From Gammaproteobacteria bacterium (GTDB lineage Bacteria; Pseudomonadota; Gammaproteobacteria; Ga0077536), in NCBI GenBank assembly GCA_021773835.1, contig JAJFJQ010000010.1, positions 62,001-126,000 on the forward strand: DNA of 64,000 nucleotides. Reading direction: 5' to 3'. Under the pieces are notes generated by a model that saw nothing but the letters and a program-made list of their open reading frames with translations, made no database searches and was not told the origin of the DNA. Positions 8,813 through 19,047 of this stretch are shown here, in pieces; position 1 is the stretch's first letter, and each line of letters starts with the position of its first letter. The translations under genes and the position numbers were made by a program.

Positions 8813-11194
8813 TCACGCAGCCGTCGGTTGGTTCCGATTATTGATCAAATCCATGACCTGTTGCGGGCCGATTGGCGTGACCATCGGCACGAGCTTTCCC
8901 TCATAGTCCGACAAGGCATCTGCAAGTGCGTTGGATAAAGCGATATGGATCGATAACATCGCCGATTCCCCGGCACCTTTGAAGCCCCCCTCCGTGCCAG
9001 GCGATGGTGTCACGACATGCGCACACTCGATGTCGGGGATTGTCATCGCATTCGGTAGCAAGAAATCCATAAACGAAGCGTTCTTGAGTTGGCCATTTTC
9101 ATCGTAGTCCAAGGATTCCAACAAACCCATACCGATACCCTGAGAGACACCGCCGCGCATTTGCCCGTCGACAACTTTCGGGTTGATCATATTGCCGCAA
9201 TCTTCGACCGCAACGATGCGCTTCACATCGATCTTACCCGTTTGCGGATCAAGTTCGATGAAAACTGCGTGCGAACCGTTGGCGTACGCTGCCGGGGGGT
9301 CGTAATGCCGGGTCGAACTCAAGGTAGGTTCAATTTCGTCTTCGTCCGGCCGGCTAAAGCGGTCGAAATACGTGATGTAGGCAATTTCAGCCACAGTCAT
9401 ACTCCGATCGGGTGATCCTTTGACGAAGATATTCCCCTGGTCGATGGTTAAATCGGCCGGGTTCGCTTCCATCACATGGGCTGCGATTTTAAGCAGTTTA
9501 TTTCGCACGTCGGTCGCCGCGCGAATGATGGTCCCGCCACCGATTACTGCGCTACGACTCGCGAACGTTCCCATCCCATAGGCGCCGGTGGCGGTGTCGC
9601 CGTCGAGCACGACCACGTCTTCGATGCGCACGCCTAGCGTCTCTGCGGCGACTTGTGCCAGCGTCGTCTTCAGGCCTTGCCCATGGCTAAACTGCCCGCT
9701 TCTGACGGTGACTTTCCCGGTTGGATCCATCTCCACGGTAGAAGTGTCGTGTAGCGTTCCGGGTAATCCACTTTCTGCCGCGGTCCGGCTCCCCCAATTC
9801 GTCGGCTCGACAAAAAACGAAATCCCAACGCCTCTGAGTCTACCGTCGGCCGTTAGCTGTGGTTTCTTCTTTTCGTTGAGATAATCCGATATTTCCATGC
9901 ACGTATCCAAGACCTTGTGGTAATCACCGCTGTCATAGACTTGCTTGGTTGCACTGGTATAGGGAAAGTCTTCTTTGCGAATAAAATTCTTACGGTAGAT
10001 GTCGGTGATATCGAGGCCTAATAATTTCGCGCCCTTGGTCAGCACCATCTCACGTGCGTAACAGCCAGCCGACCAGCCGACGCCGCGATAGCCTCCGGTC
10101 ACCACTTTGTTCGTCATTGCGACAACCGTTTCATAGCTAACGTTCTGTACCGTGAACGCGCCCGGTGATCCGTTGTTGCCGACGACGGACTCGATCAAAC
10201 CGGACCACGGATAGACCGAATAGGCACCGGAATCTCCAATGTTCTTGGTCTTCATGCCAACGATCGTGCCATCGGTCTTGAAGGCTATTTGAACGTACAT
10301 CGTGCACTGCTTCGCGTGCGCCGTGCTAAGCAGATGCTCACGGCGATCTTCAGTCCATTTCACGGGCTTCCTGATCTCCATTGCGAGCCACGGTAGGATG
10401 AAGTCTTCCGCAAAAAAATGTGCCTTTTGCCCGAATCCACCACCGACGGTGGGTGCGACGACCCTTATCGTCTGTTCAGGAATACCGAGATTAGCCGCGA
10501 GATAGGTGCGCAACGGATACGGCATCTGCGTTGACGACCACACCGTCAGTGTTTCATCCCAATCCCTATTTGCGACAATGCCACGGGTTTCTATCGGCGC
10601 GGCGGAGGTCCGTCCGGTTGCGATCTTTTCGCTGACCACGAGGTCGGCCTCGGCGAAGGCCTTATCGACATCCCCGTTACTATACGAATCGCTGTAGTAG
10701 ATGTTACTCCCGAGATCTTCATGCAGTAGCGTCGCGTCGGGTTCCATCGCTTGTTCAACGTCGTTGTATGCCGGCAAGGTTTCATATTCGACGGAAATCA
10801 AGTCGACGATATCTTCCGCGATATATCGACTTGGCGCGACGACAACGGCAATGATCTCCCCAACAAAGCGCACCTTATGCTTGGCTATGAACGGCAGTGT
10901 CACTGGTTTCAGCGTACCCCGGGCATGTGGCGGCACCGTTGTTACGCCAGAGTCAAAATCCTCCGCAGTAATAATGCGAATGCAATCCGGATGCTGTAGG
11001 GCCCGATCGAGATTCAGGTTTTTGATCAGTGCGTGTGCATGAGTACTTCTGAAGAAGGCGACTTCAAGCATACCGGACAATTTAATGTCATCGACATATT
11101 TGGCCTGCCCCATCAAGATCTGCGGATCTTCACTACGTTTACGTGGGACGCCGATATACTTGGTCACGCCGGTCATGGTCGCGGATTGGTTCAT
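8813..11194 (-). CDS. CoxL-like molybdopterin-binding hydroxylase large subunit (orphan paralogue)
   Basis: A 793-residue large subunit of the xanthine oxidase/CO dehydrogenase family. The N-terminal aldehyde-oxidase fold is followed by two Moco-binding halves, with GGGFGQK near 251-257, the active-site loop GYRGVGW near 368-374 and the base Glu in KGAGES near 743. True form I CO dehydrogenase has AYRCSFR, so this is not a CO dehydrogenase and the substrate is unknown. ATG at 11194 is preferred over GTG at 11200 because GGAGG sits 9 bases upstream. No medium or small subunit adjoins it; it is near-colinear with the cox operon's large subunit at 15265-17646, so it could share those partners. 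Confidence 0.9.
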   Translation of the reverse strand: MNQSATMTGVTKYIGVPRKRSEDPQILMGQAKYVDDIKLSGMLEVAFFRSTHAHALIKNLNLDRALQHPDCIRIITAEDFDSGVTTVPPHARGTLKPVTLPFIAKHKVRFVGEIIAVVVAPSRYIAEDIVDLISVEYETLPAYNDVEQAMEPDATLLHEDLGSNIYYSDSYSNGDVDKAFAEADLVVSEKIATGRTSAAPIETRGIVANRDWDETLTVWSSTQMPYPLRTYLAANLGIPEQTIRVVAPTVGGGFGQKAHFFAEDFILPWLAMEIRKPVKWTEDRREHLLSTAHAKQCTMYVQIAFKTDGTIVGMKTKNIGDSGAYSVYPWSGLIESVVGNNGSPGAFTVQNVSYETVVAMTNKVVTGGYRGVGWSAGCYAREMVLTKGAKLLGLDITDIYRKNFIRKEDFPYTSATKQVYDSGDYHKVLDTCMEISDYLNEKKKPQLTADGRLRGVGISFFVEPTNWGSRTAAESGLPGTLHDTSTVEMDPTGKVTVRSGQFSHGQGLKTTLAQVAAETLGVRIEDVVVLDGDTATGAYGMGTFASRSAVIGGGTIIRAATDVRNKLLKIAAHVMEANPADLTIDQGNIFVKGSPDRSMTVAEIAYITYFDRFSRPDEDEIEPTLSSTRHYDPPAAYANGSHAVFIELDPQTGKIDVKRIVAVEDCGNMINPKVVDGQMRGGVSQGIGMGLLESLDYDENGQLKNASFMDFLLPNAMTIPDIECAHVVTPSPGTEGGFKGAGESAMLSIHIALSNALADALSDYEGKLVPMVTPIGPQQVMDLINNRNQPTAA

Positions 11195-11336
11195 TGGCAC
11201 GCTCCTCCATTACCACCACATTGTACTCTCCGCGGGTGTCGAGGCTAATCACTAGTGCAGGACGACGTCACTCATAGCCCAACAAGACCGCTTGCGGGGT
11301 ATAATGGCCGGCTCGACTAAGGAGCTGGAGCCCCTC

Positions 11337-13169
11337 ATGAATGCAATGACCGACCTCCTCCGTGAAACGATCGGGGAAGTTGATTTCGACCCGGAAGCAT
11401 TGAAGGCGAAATACCTACTCGAACGGGATAAACGTCTACGCGAGGACGCAAACGACCAGTACATCGAAGTCACCGGTGACTATTCCAATTACGTCGACGA
11501 TCCGTACGCAGAAGCGATTGATCGCGAGCCATTATTCGATGACGTTGAGTTCGTCATCATCGGCGGCGGCTTTGGTGGCCTAATGATGGGCGGCCGACTA
11601 CGCGAGGCGGGCTTTGAGCAAATTCGGATCATCGAACAGGGTGGTGATTTCGGAGGCACGTGGTACTGGAACCGCTACCCAGGGGCTATGTGCGACGTCG
11701 AATCGTATTGCTATATGCCGATGCTGGAGGAGTTGAACTATATCCCCAAACACAAGTACTCATATGCACCCGAGATCATGGCACATGCCCAGAATATCGC
11801 GCGGCATTACAACTTATACGAAGACGCGCTTTTACAAACGACCGTCACCTCAATGGTGTGGGATGGCGCCATCGATAAGTGGGTCATCGAAACCGACCGC
11901 GGCGACCGTATGCACGCACGCTACGTGACCCTGGCAAATGGCCCGCTAAGCCGTCCGAAACTACCCGGCATACCAGGCATCAATTCGTTCAAAGGCCACA
12001 CCTTTCATACAAGCCGTTGGGACTATGACTACACCGGCGGCAACAGCAATGGCAATCTGGACAAATTGGCAGATAAAACAATCGGAATCATTGGCACGGG
12101 CGCTACCGCGGTACAGTGCATCCCGCACCTCGGCGCTTCGGCCAAACAACTTTACGTTTTCCAACGTACGCCGTCGTCGGTCGACGTCCGGAATAATCGT
12201 GAAACCGATCCTGCCTGGGCTGAGTCACTCGAGCCCGGTTGGCAGGAGCGACGCACATCGAACTTCAATATCCTGGTGAGCGGTGGCGATCAGGATGAAG
12301 ACTTAGTGTCGGACGGTTGGACGGACATCTTTCGTAACCTGACCGGTGTGGCAGCAAAAACAGCATCGCGAAAACTCGGTCGCAGGCTCACAGCGAGCGA
12401 AAAGGCCGTGTTGCTAGAACTTGCCGATTATCAAAAAATGAATACTGTACGTGCCCGCGCAGAAGCGGTCGTCGAAGACCCTACGGTGGCGGAAAAACTA
12501 AAGCCCTGGTACCGGCAGTTCTGTAAACGACCCTGTTTTCACGATGAATATCTCCCCACCTTTAATCGACCGAACGTTGAACTAGTTGATTCGAATGGTC
12601 GGGGTGTTGAGCGACTCACCGAAAACAGCGTCGTTGTTAACGGTAAGGAGTATCCGGTCGACTGCTTAATCTTCGCCACGGGCTTCGAAGTCGGTACAAC
12701 GTACACGCGACGCGCGGGTTTCGACATTGTCGGCAAGGACGGGCAGATCTTAAGTCAGAAATGGGAACAAGGACTACGTACCTTGCACGGCCTACAAACG
12801 AACGGCTTCCCAAACTGCTTTTTCCTCGGCTTCACCCAAAGCGCCGTTACAGTCAACGTACCGCAATCGCTGAACGAGCAAGCTCGCCACGTCACCTATA
12901 TCCTTGGCCAAGTGCAGGCGCGCGGTGCGACCACGGTGGAGGCAACCCTAGAAGGTGAAGCCGGATGGGTTGCGGAGATGAATAGCAAGGCCAAGATGGG
13001 CGAACAATTTCGCGCCGAGTGCACCCCCGGTTACTACAACAATGAAGGCAAGAGCGGCAACCCAAATGGTTTTTTCTCGTTCGCCTACGGTGCCGGACCG
13101 CTACGCTTCTTCGAGATCCTCAATGAATGGCGTGAGAGCGGCGAACTCGACGGCTGCGATATCCGTTAG
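11337..13169 (+). CDS. Flavin-containing monooxygenase of the Baeyer-Villiger type
   Basis: A 610-residue FAD/NADPH monooxygenase. The FAD site GGGFGG is at 76-81, the second dinucleotide site GTGATA at 253-258, and the Baeyer-Villiger fingerprint FxGxxxHTxxW(D) matches exactly at 218-229 (FKGHTFHTSRWD). The N-terminal 60-residue extension is like that of cyclohexanone/phenylacetone monooxygenase relatives. ATG 11337 has GGAG 6 bases upstream; an ATG at 11304 in the same frame is an alternative. It diverges from the orphan CoxL gene and converges on coxE. It likely inserts oxygen next to a ketone carbonyl; the ketone is unknown. Confidence 0.9.
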   Translation: MNAMTDLLRETIGEVDFDPEALKAKYLLERDKRLREDANDQYIEVTGDYSNYVDDPYAEAIDREPLFDDVEFVIIGGGFGGLMMGGRLREAGFEQIRIIEQGGDFGGTWYWNRYPGAMCDVESYCYMPMLEELNYIPKHKYSYAPEIMAHAQNIARHYNLYEDALLQTTVTSMVWDGAIDKWVIETDRGDRMHARYVTLANGPLSRPKLPGIPGINSFKGHTFHTSRWDYDYTGGNSNGNLDKLADKTIGIIGTGATAVQCIPHLGASAKQLYVFQRTPSSVDVRNNRETDPAWAESLEPGWQERRTSNFNILVSGGDQDEDLVSDGWTDIFRNLTGVAAKTASRKLGRRLTASEKAVLLELADYQKMNTVRARAEAVVEDPTVAEKLKPWYRQFCKRPCFHDEYLPTFNRPNVELVDSNGRGVERLTENSVVVNGKEYPVDCLIFATGFEVGTTYTRRAGFDIVGKDGQILSQKWEQGLRTLHGLQTNGFPNCFFLGFTQSAVTVNVPQSLNEQARHVTYILGQVQARGATTVEATLEGEAGWVAEMNSKAKMGEQFRAECTPGYYNNEGKSGNPNGFFSFAYGAGPLRFFEILNEWRESGELDGCDIR

Positions 13170-13196
13170 ATTTGCTACGCAAACGTCGATTGAATC

Positions 13197-14333
13197 TTAG
13201 GCACTAAAAAGTTGCGCGAATTCGCGCAAACTCTCGACGCTATGACCGCTGATAAATTCATCACAGTAGGGGCGTGCTGTCGCCATCCCTAGTGCCAGTG
13301 GTTCATAGTTGGCGTCACCTTTTAATGGATTTATCCACACCACCGACTTCGCTCGATTAGAAATTTTGGCCATTGCGTGATCCAATACGTCGACCTCGCC
13401 CGTATCCCAGCCGTCACTCATGACCACCACGACGGATTTTGAGGTGACCAGCGAGCCGTACGAATCGACTAATTCCTTTAGGCACGCGCCAATCTTCGTT
13501 CCACCCGACCAGCCAGAAAAATGCAGTGACACAGCGTCCAGCATGGCGTGAAAATTCTTCATGCGAAAGTATTCGGTCAAGGGCTGTAGTGTCGTACTAA
13601 ATACCAAAACCTCAACATTGAAATGGCGATTTTGGTTTAGAAAAAATAGAAAATTCAGCAAAAACCTACTGTACACCTCCATTGAACCACTTACGTCGAC
13701 GACGATCACAAGTCGAGTATGTGTGAGCAACTTCTTTTTATAGTGCCAATTGATAATCTCACCGTCGAACTTAGCGCTATCACGCACGCTGGATCGTAGA
13801 TCGATTATGCCGCCGCGTTTTGCTAATTTGGTTTTACGCCGGGCGGCCGAAACATACTTTTTAGCGATCTGCTCCAATACTGCGAGAATGGCGGGATATT
13901 CTTCTTCCGGCATGTAGCGAAAATCTTTGTGATGGTCGACTTCGGCTACGGAGTAGCCTTCAATCTCAGCGAGTTCCTCATCGTCTTCGCCAGAAGACGA
14001 TTCATCCGTGCCCTCACGCCGTTTTACCGTGATAACTTGGTCTTTTTCAGGCTCATCAATATCGTTCTGCGCATCTGCCGCGGAAGAGAGGTATGACTCC
14101 AAGAGCAGCTCGAACAATTGCTTCAAATGAAATAAGTCTTCTTTGCGATTGATCAGCGTGATGCGATAGATCCACATCAAGCGCGTATGGTTGACCGCCC
14201 GCAAAGACAAGATCGCCCGCGTGCAGGCGATCGTCTGGAAGGTCCCGAGTTGAATACCGTTTTTGCGTAGATAACGGAATAATCTTAGAGAAAAATCGAT
14301 CGTGGTCTCGACCGAATCAAATGTGCCGGCCAT
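13197..14333 (-). CDS. coxE: CoxE-like von Willebrand factor A domain protein
   Basis: A 378-residue protein with an all-helical N-terminal half, an acidic linker (about 110-126) and a C-terminal VWA domain. The metal-ion-dependent adhesion site begins DVSGS at 213-217 and continues with a Thr in GGTK and an Asp in MSDGWD. In the CO dehydrogenase system CoxE works with the AAA+ protein CoxD to mature the Mo-Cu site. Here it overlaps the upstream coxD-like gene (TGATG), which supports the pairing. It probably acts on the large subunit encoded at 15265-17646. Confidence 0.88.
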   Translation of the reverse strand: MAGTFDSVETTIDFSLRLFRYLRKNGIQLGTFQTIACTRAILSLRAVNHTRLMWIYRITLINRKEDLFHLKQLFELLLESYLSSAADAQNDIDEPEKDQVITVKRREGTDESSSGEDDEELAEIEGYSVAEVDHHKDFRYMPEEEYPAILAVLEQIAKKYVSAARRKTKLAKRGGIIDLRSSVRDSAKFDGEIINWHYKKKLLTHTRLVIVVDVSGSMEVYSRFLLNFLFFLNQNRHFNVEVLVFSTTLQPLTEYFRMKNFHAMLDAVSLHFSGWSGGTKIGACLKELVDSYGSLVTSKSVVVVMSDGWDTGEVDVLDHAMAKISNRAKSVVWINPLKGDANYEPLALGMATARPYCDEFISGHSVESLREFAQLFSA

Positions 14334-15217
14334 CAGAGCGGTTGATTACCCGCCTTCGCAAGTAAGGGGTCGAGCGTCTCGGTTTTCAATTTTGCGATGT
14401 CGCGCCGGTCTTTCAACAAACACCCAACGGTATTTTCTACTGCCTTACGGTCCACTGTCGTGGCGCCGGTCGCTTGCAGTGCCCTGCTCCAATCGACCGC
14501 CTCTGACAGCCCTGGCACTTTATTCAGATCCTGCTCACGTAAGGCTTGAACGAATTGCGCCGCCTTCGCCGCCAACTCGACATCGAGTTCGGGGACTTTA
14601 AGCTGAATAACCTCCAATTCCTTGGCGTAATTCGGATAGTCCATCCATAGATACAGGCATCGCCGGCGCAAGGCGTCCGACAACTCGCGCGTCCGATTCG
14701 AGGTTAAAATGATATAGGGTTTGAACTTGGCCTTAACCGATCCCAACTCCGGGATCGTTAGTTGATACTCGGCCAAGGTTTCTAGCAGAAGTGCCTCGAA
14801 TTCCTCGTCTGCGCGATCGATCTCGTCAATCAACAAGACGACACGCTGATTCGCCATTAATGCCGTGGAGATCGGTCGATAAGAGAGATATTCTTCGCTA
14901 TAGAAATCGCTGATCCCGACCTCAGTCTTATTTTGCAATTCGTGCAGCCGCACACTTAGGATTTGCTTTTGGTAATTCCACTCGTACAAGGCCGAATTGA
15001 AATCCAAACCCTCATAACACTGCAAACGAATGAGTTCGGTTTTTTTTAGTTTAGCGAGAACATGCGCGATTTCGGTCTTGCCGACTCCTGCTTCACCCTC
15101 GATCAGGATCGGCTTGTCGAGCTCTTCGGCCAAAAATAAAGCAGTCGCAATCTCCTCATCGGCAATATAGCCGTTGCGTCTGAGTTCTTCGACCGTATCG
15201 TCGGTCAGGTCGTCCAC
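14333..15217 (-). CDS. coxD: CoxD-like MoxR-type AAA+ ATPase
   Basis: A 294-residue AAA+ protein of the MoxR/CoxD group. Walker A GEAGVGKT is at 41-48, Walker B LLIDEIDRAD at 128-137, and the sensor region TSNRTRELSDALRRRC follows at about 175-190. The start codon is GTG at 15217. CoxD-type ATPases act with CoxE-type VWA proteins as a chaperone pair that finishes the molybdenum site of the hydroxylase. It begins about 50 bases after the large-subunit gene and overlaps coxE, so all are one operon. Confidence 0.9.
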   Translation of the reverse strand: MDDLTDDTVEELRRNGYIADEEIATALFLAEELDKPILIEGEAGVGKTEIAHVLAKLKKTELIRLQCYEGLDFNSALYEWNYQKQILSVRLHELQNKTEVGISDFYSEEYLSYRPISTALMANQRVVLLIDEIDRADEEFEALLLETLAEYQLTIPELGSVKAKFKPYIILTSNRTRELSDALRRRCLYLWMDYPNYAKELEVIQLKVPELDVELAAKAAQFVQALREQDLNKVPGLSEAVDWSRALQATGATTVDRKAVENTVGCLLKDRRDIAKLKTETLDPLLAKAGNQPL

Positions 15218-15264
15218 GGATACACGCCCGATTTATGTTGTGATGGATCCAACTTGTGTTCGCC

Positions 15265-17646
15265 TTACCGGGCTTGTGGTTGGTTAACGTTGTTGATCAA
15301 GTCCATCACCTGTTGTGGACCGATAGGGGTAACCATTGGTACCAAAGGCCCGTCATACTCGGACAATGCATCGGCCAGTGCATTCGACAATGCGATATGC
15401 ACCGACAACATCGCGGCTTCGCCAGCGCCCTTGAATCCACCTTCGGTGTAGGGCGAGGGTGTCACGATGTGGGCGCATTCGATGTCCGGTAGGGTCGTGG
15501 CATTGGGGATCAGAAAATCCATAAACGACGCGTTCTTAAGCTGGCCGCTCTCATCGTATTCCAAAGATTCCAATAGCCCCATCCCAAGGCCTTGAGACGC
15601 GCCGCCACGCATTTGTCCGTCGACGACTTTTGGGTTGATCATATTGCCGCAGTCTTCGACGGCAACAATGCGTTTGATATCAAGCTTGCCCGTAAGCGGG
15701 TCCAACTCGATATGGACTGCGTGCGAGCCGTTGGCATAAGCGGCCGGCGGATCGTAATGCCGCGTTGCGCTCAAGGTCGGTTCGACCTCGTCTTCGTCTG
15801 GTCTAGCAAACCGGTCGTAGAAGGTGATGTAGGCAATCTCGGCGACTGTCATACTTCTATCGGGCGATCCTTTGACGTAGATCTTTCCTTCATCAATTTC
15901 CAAGTCGGCCGCATTCGCCTCCATGACGTGAGCAGCGATGGTCAGCAACTTATTACGAACATCGGTCGCCGCGCGGATGACCGAGCCACCGCCGATCACG
16001 GCGCTACGGCTGGCAAACGTCCCCATCCCATAGGCGCCGGTCGCCGTATCACCATCGAGCACGACGACGTCCTCGAACGGCACCCCGAGTGTCTCGGCGG
16101 CAACTTGCGCTAAGGTAGTTTTTAACCCTTGGCCGTGGCTAAACTGTCCACTTCTGACAGTAACTTTTCCGGTTGGATCCATCTCTACGGTAGTCGTGTC
16201 GTGTAAGGTCGCCGGAAAACCGCTCTCCTCGGCCGATCGACTACCCCAGTTCGTTTGCTCAACGAAAAACGCAATCCCGACACCCTTCAGTTTCCCATCT
16301 TCGGTTGCGCGAGATTGTTTCTTCGTGCTCGCGTAATCGGACAGCTCCAAGCACTTTTCCAGCACCTTGTGATAATCGCCGCTGTCATAGGTTTGGTTGG
16401 TAGAGGTGGTATAGGGGAATTCGTCGTGGCGGATGAAATTTTTGCGATAGATATCGACGATATCCAAGTTCAGCAAGCGCGCCGCTTTGGTCATCACCAT
16501 CTCGCGCGCATAGCAGCCGGCAGACCAGCCAACCCCGCGATACGCCCCGGTGGACATCTTATTTGTCAAACAAATCACCGTCTCAAAGCTGATGTTTGGT
16601 ACGGTAAATGCACCGGGTGCACCATTGTTTGCAGCGACCGATTCGATCAATCCCGACCACGGATATTGCGAATAGGCACCGGAATCGCCGATGTTTTTGA
16701 TCTTCATCCCGACCATCGTGCCATCTTTGTTAAACGCGATACTCATATAGATGGTGCATTGCTTCGCATGGGCCGCGCTCAATAGATGTTCGCGCCGATC
16801 CTCGACCCACTTGACCGGTTTTTTGATCTCTTTTGCGATCCACGGCAGGATGAATTCGTCCGGGAAAAAATGCGCCTTCTGACCGAAGCCGCCGCCAACT
16901 GTGGGTGCGACTACCCTGATCGTTTGCTCCGGTATACCGAGATTTACGGCAATTGACGTACGTAATGGATACGGCATCTGTGTCGATGACCACACCGTCA
17001 AGGTGTCGTCCCAACCCCAGGTTGCCATAACGCCCCGCGTTTCCATCGGTGCGGCGGAGGTACGACCAGTTGCGATTTTCTCACTTACGACAAGGTCAGC
17101 TTCTGCGAAAGCCTTGTCGACATCACCGTTACTGAAAGAGTCGGCGTAATAGATGTTGCTCTCGAGGTCTTCATGAATCAGAGCGGCGTCCGGCTGCATC
17201 GCATCCTCAACGTCGTTATAAGCCGGCAACGTCTCGTAATCGACTTCGATCAAATCAACGATGTCTTCAGCGATGTAGCGACTCGGCGCGACTACGGCGG
17301 CGATGATTTCACCCACGAAACGTACCTTGTCTTTCGCGAGGAAAGGCATCAATACAGGATGTAGGGTGCCGCGCGTCCCCGGAAAAAATGTCGTCGCCCC
17401 GGCACTAAACTCATTGTTTGTAAAAATATGGTGACAGTCGGGATGCGCCTTCGCCGCATCGAGTTTGAGATTCTTTATGCGCGCGTGGGCATGGGTACTT
17501 CTGAAAAAGGCAACCTCTAAGGTTCCCGGCAGTTTGATATCGTCGACATACTTTGCCTGCCCCATCAAAATCTGCGGGTCCTCGGTGCGCTTTCTAGGAA
17601 CCCCGATATGTTTGGTTACACCAGCTATTTCAATTGGTTTCTTCAT
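15265..17646 (-). CDS. CoxL-like molybdopterin-binding hydroxylase large subunit
   Basis: A 793-residue Moco subunit: GGGFGQK at 251-257, active-site loop AYRGVGW at 368-374 and the conserved base Glu near 743. The loop lacks the Cys of AYRCSFR, so despite the full cox-type operon this is not a form I CO dehydrogenase. Most residues are the same as in the orphan copy at 8813-11194 over the whole length. A GAGG motif precedes the ATG. It lies 15 bases after the [2Fe-2S] subunit gene, in the order G-M-S-L-D-E. Expected complex is (LMS)2, cytoplasmic, passing electrons from substrate hydroxylation via FeS to FAD. Confidence 0.92.
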   Translation of the reverse strand: MKKPIEIAGVTKHIGVPRKRTEDPQILMGQAKYVDDIKLPGTLEVAFFRSTHAHARIKNLKLDAAKAHPDCHHIFTNNEFSAGATTFFPGTRGTLHPVLMPFLAKDKVRFVGEIIAAVVAPSRYIAEDIVDLIEVDYETLPAYNDVEDAMQPDAALIHEDLESNIYYADSFSNGDVDKAFAEADLVVSEKIATGRTSAAPMETRGVMATWGWDDTLTVWSSTQMPYPLRTSIAVNLGIPEQTIRVVAPTVGGGFGQKAHFFPDEFILPWIAKEIKKPVKWVEDRREHLLSAAHAKQCTIYMSIAFNKDGTMVGMKIKNIGDSGAYSQYPWSGLIESVAANNGAPGAFTVPNISFETVICLTNKMSTGAYRGVGWSAGCYAREMVMTKAARLLNLDIVDIYRKNFIRHDEFPYTTSTNQTYDSGDYHKVLEKCLELSDYASTKKQSRATEDGKLKGVGIAFFVEQTNWGSRSAEESGFPATLHDTTTVEMDPTGKVTVRSGQFSHGQGLKTTLAQVAAETLGVPFEDVVVLDGDTATGAYGMGTFASRSAVIGGGSVIRAATDVRNKLLTIAAHVMEANAADLEIDEGKIYVKGSPDRSMTVAEIAYITFYDRFARPDEDEVEPTLSATRHYDPPAAYANGSHAVHIELDPLTGKLDIKRIVAVEDCGNMINPKVVDGQMRGGASQGLGMGLLESLEYDESGQLKNASFMDFLIPNATTLPDIECAHIVTPSPYTEGGFKGAGEAAMLSVHIALSNALADALSEYDGPLVPMVTPIGPQQVMDLINNVNQPQAR

Positions 17647-17661
17647 CGCGCTAAACCTCGT

Positions 17662-18156
17662 CTAAGCCTTTGCAGTGCCGGAAGATATCGCGGCTTCGGC
17701 CGCCGCAACGACCGAGTCGACGATGTCATGGTAGCCAGTGCACCGGCACAAATTGCCGGACAATGCCTCGCGGATCTCGTCGCGGTTCGGTTTGGGGTTG
17801 TGTTTAAGAAAGGCCTTCATACTCATCAGGATCCCTGGAGTGCAGAAACCACATTGCAGACCTTGGTTTTCCCAAAATGCATTTTGTAGCGGACTCAGCT
17901 CGCCATTCGTATCTAAAGATTCAACCGTCTCTATCGCTTTGCCTTCCGCCTGCAGTGCGAACGTCAAACAGGAGCGTACGGGAAGTCCGTCCATTAGGAT
18001 TGTGCAAGACCCACAAATACCATGTTCACAACCAACGTGTGTCCCGGTAAGGTCAAGGTGGTGCCGGATAAAATCGGATAGGAGTGTTCGCGGTTCGATC
18101 TCCCTATCGTAGGTGACCCCATTGACATTAAGACTGATCTTTTTCTTATCAACCAT
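17662..18156 (-). CDS. CoxS-like [2Fe-2S] small subunit of molybdenum hydroxylase
   Basis: A 164-residue iron-sulfur subunit. The plant-ferredoxin-type cluster uses Cys43, 48, 51 and 63 (CEHGICGSC...C). The family-specific helical domain holds the second cluster with Cys102, 105, 137 and 139 (CGFC...CRC). A GGAG site precedes the ATG. It lies between the FAD and Moco subunit genes, as usual for this enzyme class. Confidence 0.93.
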   Translation of the reverse strand: MVDKKKISLNVNGVTYDREIEPRTLLSDFIRHHLDLTGTHVGCEHGICGSCTILMDGLPVRSCLTFALQAEGKAIETVESLDTNGELSPLQNAFWENQGLQCGFCTPGILMSMKAFLKHNPKPNRDEIREALSGNLCRCTGYHDIVDSVVAAAEAAISSGTAKA

Positions 18157-18166
18157 GTTGAACTCC

Positions 18167-19042
18167 TTAACTGGCGGCCTGCGCCCGAGAGAGGGCGTCT
18201 GCCAAGGCTCTAACCGTTAGCACTTCGGCAACGTTGCCGCGATATTCATCTGTCACATGCACGTCGCTTTCCGCATCGACGACCTCACTAACCTTTTTAG
18301 CGGCCTCCGCGAATAACGCATCAGAGCAACTCTGCCCGAGCAAAGCATCCTCGACTTCCGTGGCGCGCACCGGGGTCGACGCAACGCCGAACAAAACCAC
18401 GCGCGCAAAACTACATTTCCCGCCGTCGTCTAGAGCGATAATCGCGGCGCTGCCAACAAGCGCGAAATCACCGGCGCGACGCGCGACTTCATGCAGTCCC
18501 CAACCGCTGTTTTCCGGTGGCGCCTTAAATAAAATCGAGATGAGAACTTCGTCGCTTTGCAGCGCTGTCGTCATGTACGTGATAAAAAAATCTTCAGCGG
18601 CCATAACCTGCTTATCTGATGCGCTTTGTATTTCAAATTCAGCATCTAACAGCAACGACATTGCCGGCAATTCGGACGCCGGATCCGCGTTTACAATACT
18701 GCCGCCTACGGTCCCTTTGTTGCGGATCTGAAAATGCGCAATGTGCTCCAGCGCATTCGCGAGTACCGGCAGCCGCCGCCGCACAACGGGATCATGCTCG
18801 GCAATCGCCTGCGTCGTCGTGGCTTTAATGCGAACGCCATCCGATTCATCGGTAATTTCGCTCGGTGAGTCGATGTTACTGATGTCGATCAGAAATTGGG
18901 GTCGAGCCAAGCGGTAATTCATCGCTGCGATGAGACTTTGTCCACCGGCTAGGATCTTTGCGTCGTCGCCATGCGCGCGCAACAATTCGCACGCGTGATC
19001 TAGGCTCGTTGCCCTAAAATACTCAAAATTAGCTGGTTTCAT
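18167..19042 (-). CDS. CoxM-like FAD-binding medium subunit of molybdenum hydroxylase
   Basis: A 291-residue FAD subunit. The two FAD-contact motifs are seen as AGGQS at 32-36 and GTVGGSIVNADPASE at 110-124, and the C-terminal CO dehydrogenase flavoprotein domain completes the usual length. It takes electrons from the [2Fe-2S] subunit and passes them to a quinone or other acceptor. It starts 5 bases after coxG-like stop and ends 10 bases before the small subunit start, so it is in the middle of a tight operon. Confidence 0.92.
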   Translation of the reverse strand: MKPANFEYFRATSLDHACELLRAHGDDAKILAGGQSLIAAMNYRLARPQFLIDISNIDSPSEITDESDGVRIKATTTQAIAEHDPVVRRRLPVLANALEHIAHFQIRNKGTVGGSIVNADPASELPAMSLLLDAEFEIQSASDKQVMAAEDFFITYMTTALQSDEVLISILFKAPPENSGWGLHEVARRAGDFALVGSAAIIALDDGGKCSFARVVLFGVASTPVRATEVEDALLGQSCSDALFAEAAKKVSEVVDAESDVHVTDEYRGNVAEVLTVRALADALSRAQAAS

Positions 19043-19047
19043 ATCGG

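Noticed and set aside
8813-17646. CO dehydrogenase (form I) from gene order
   Set aside because: The active-site loops read YRGVGW, without the Cys of AYRCSFR that binds Cu.
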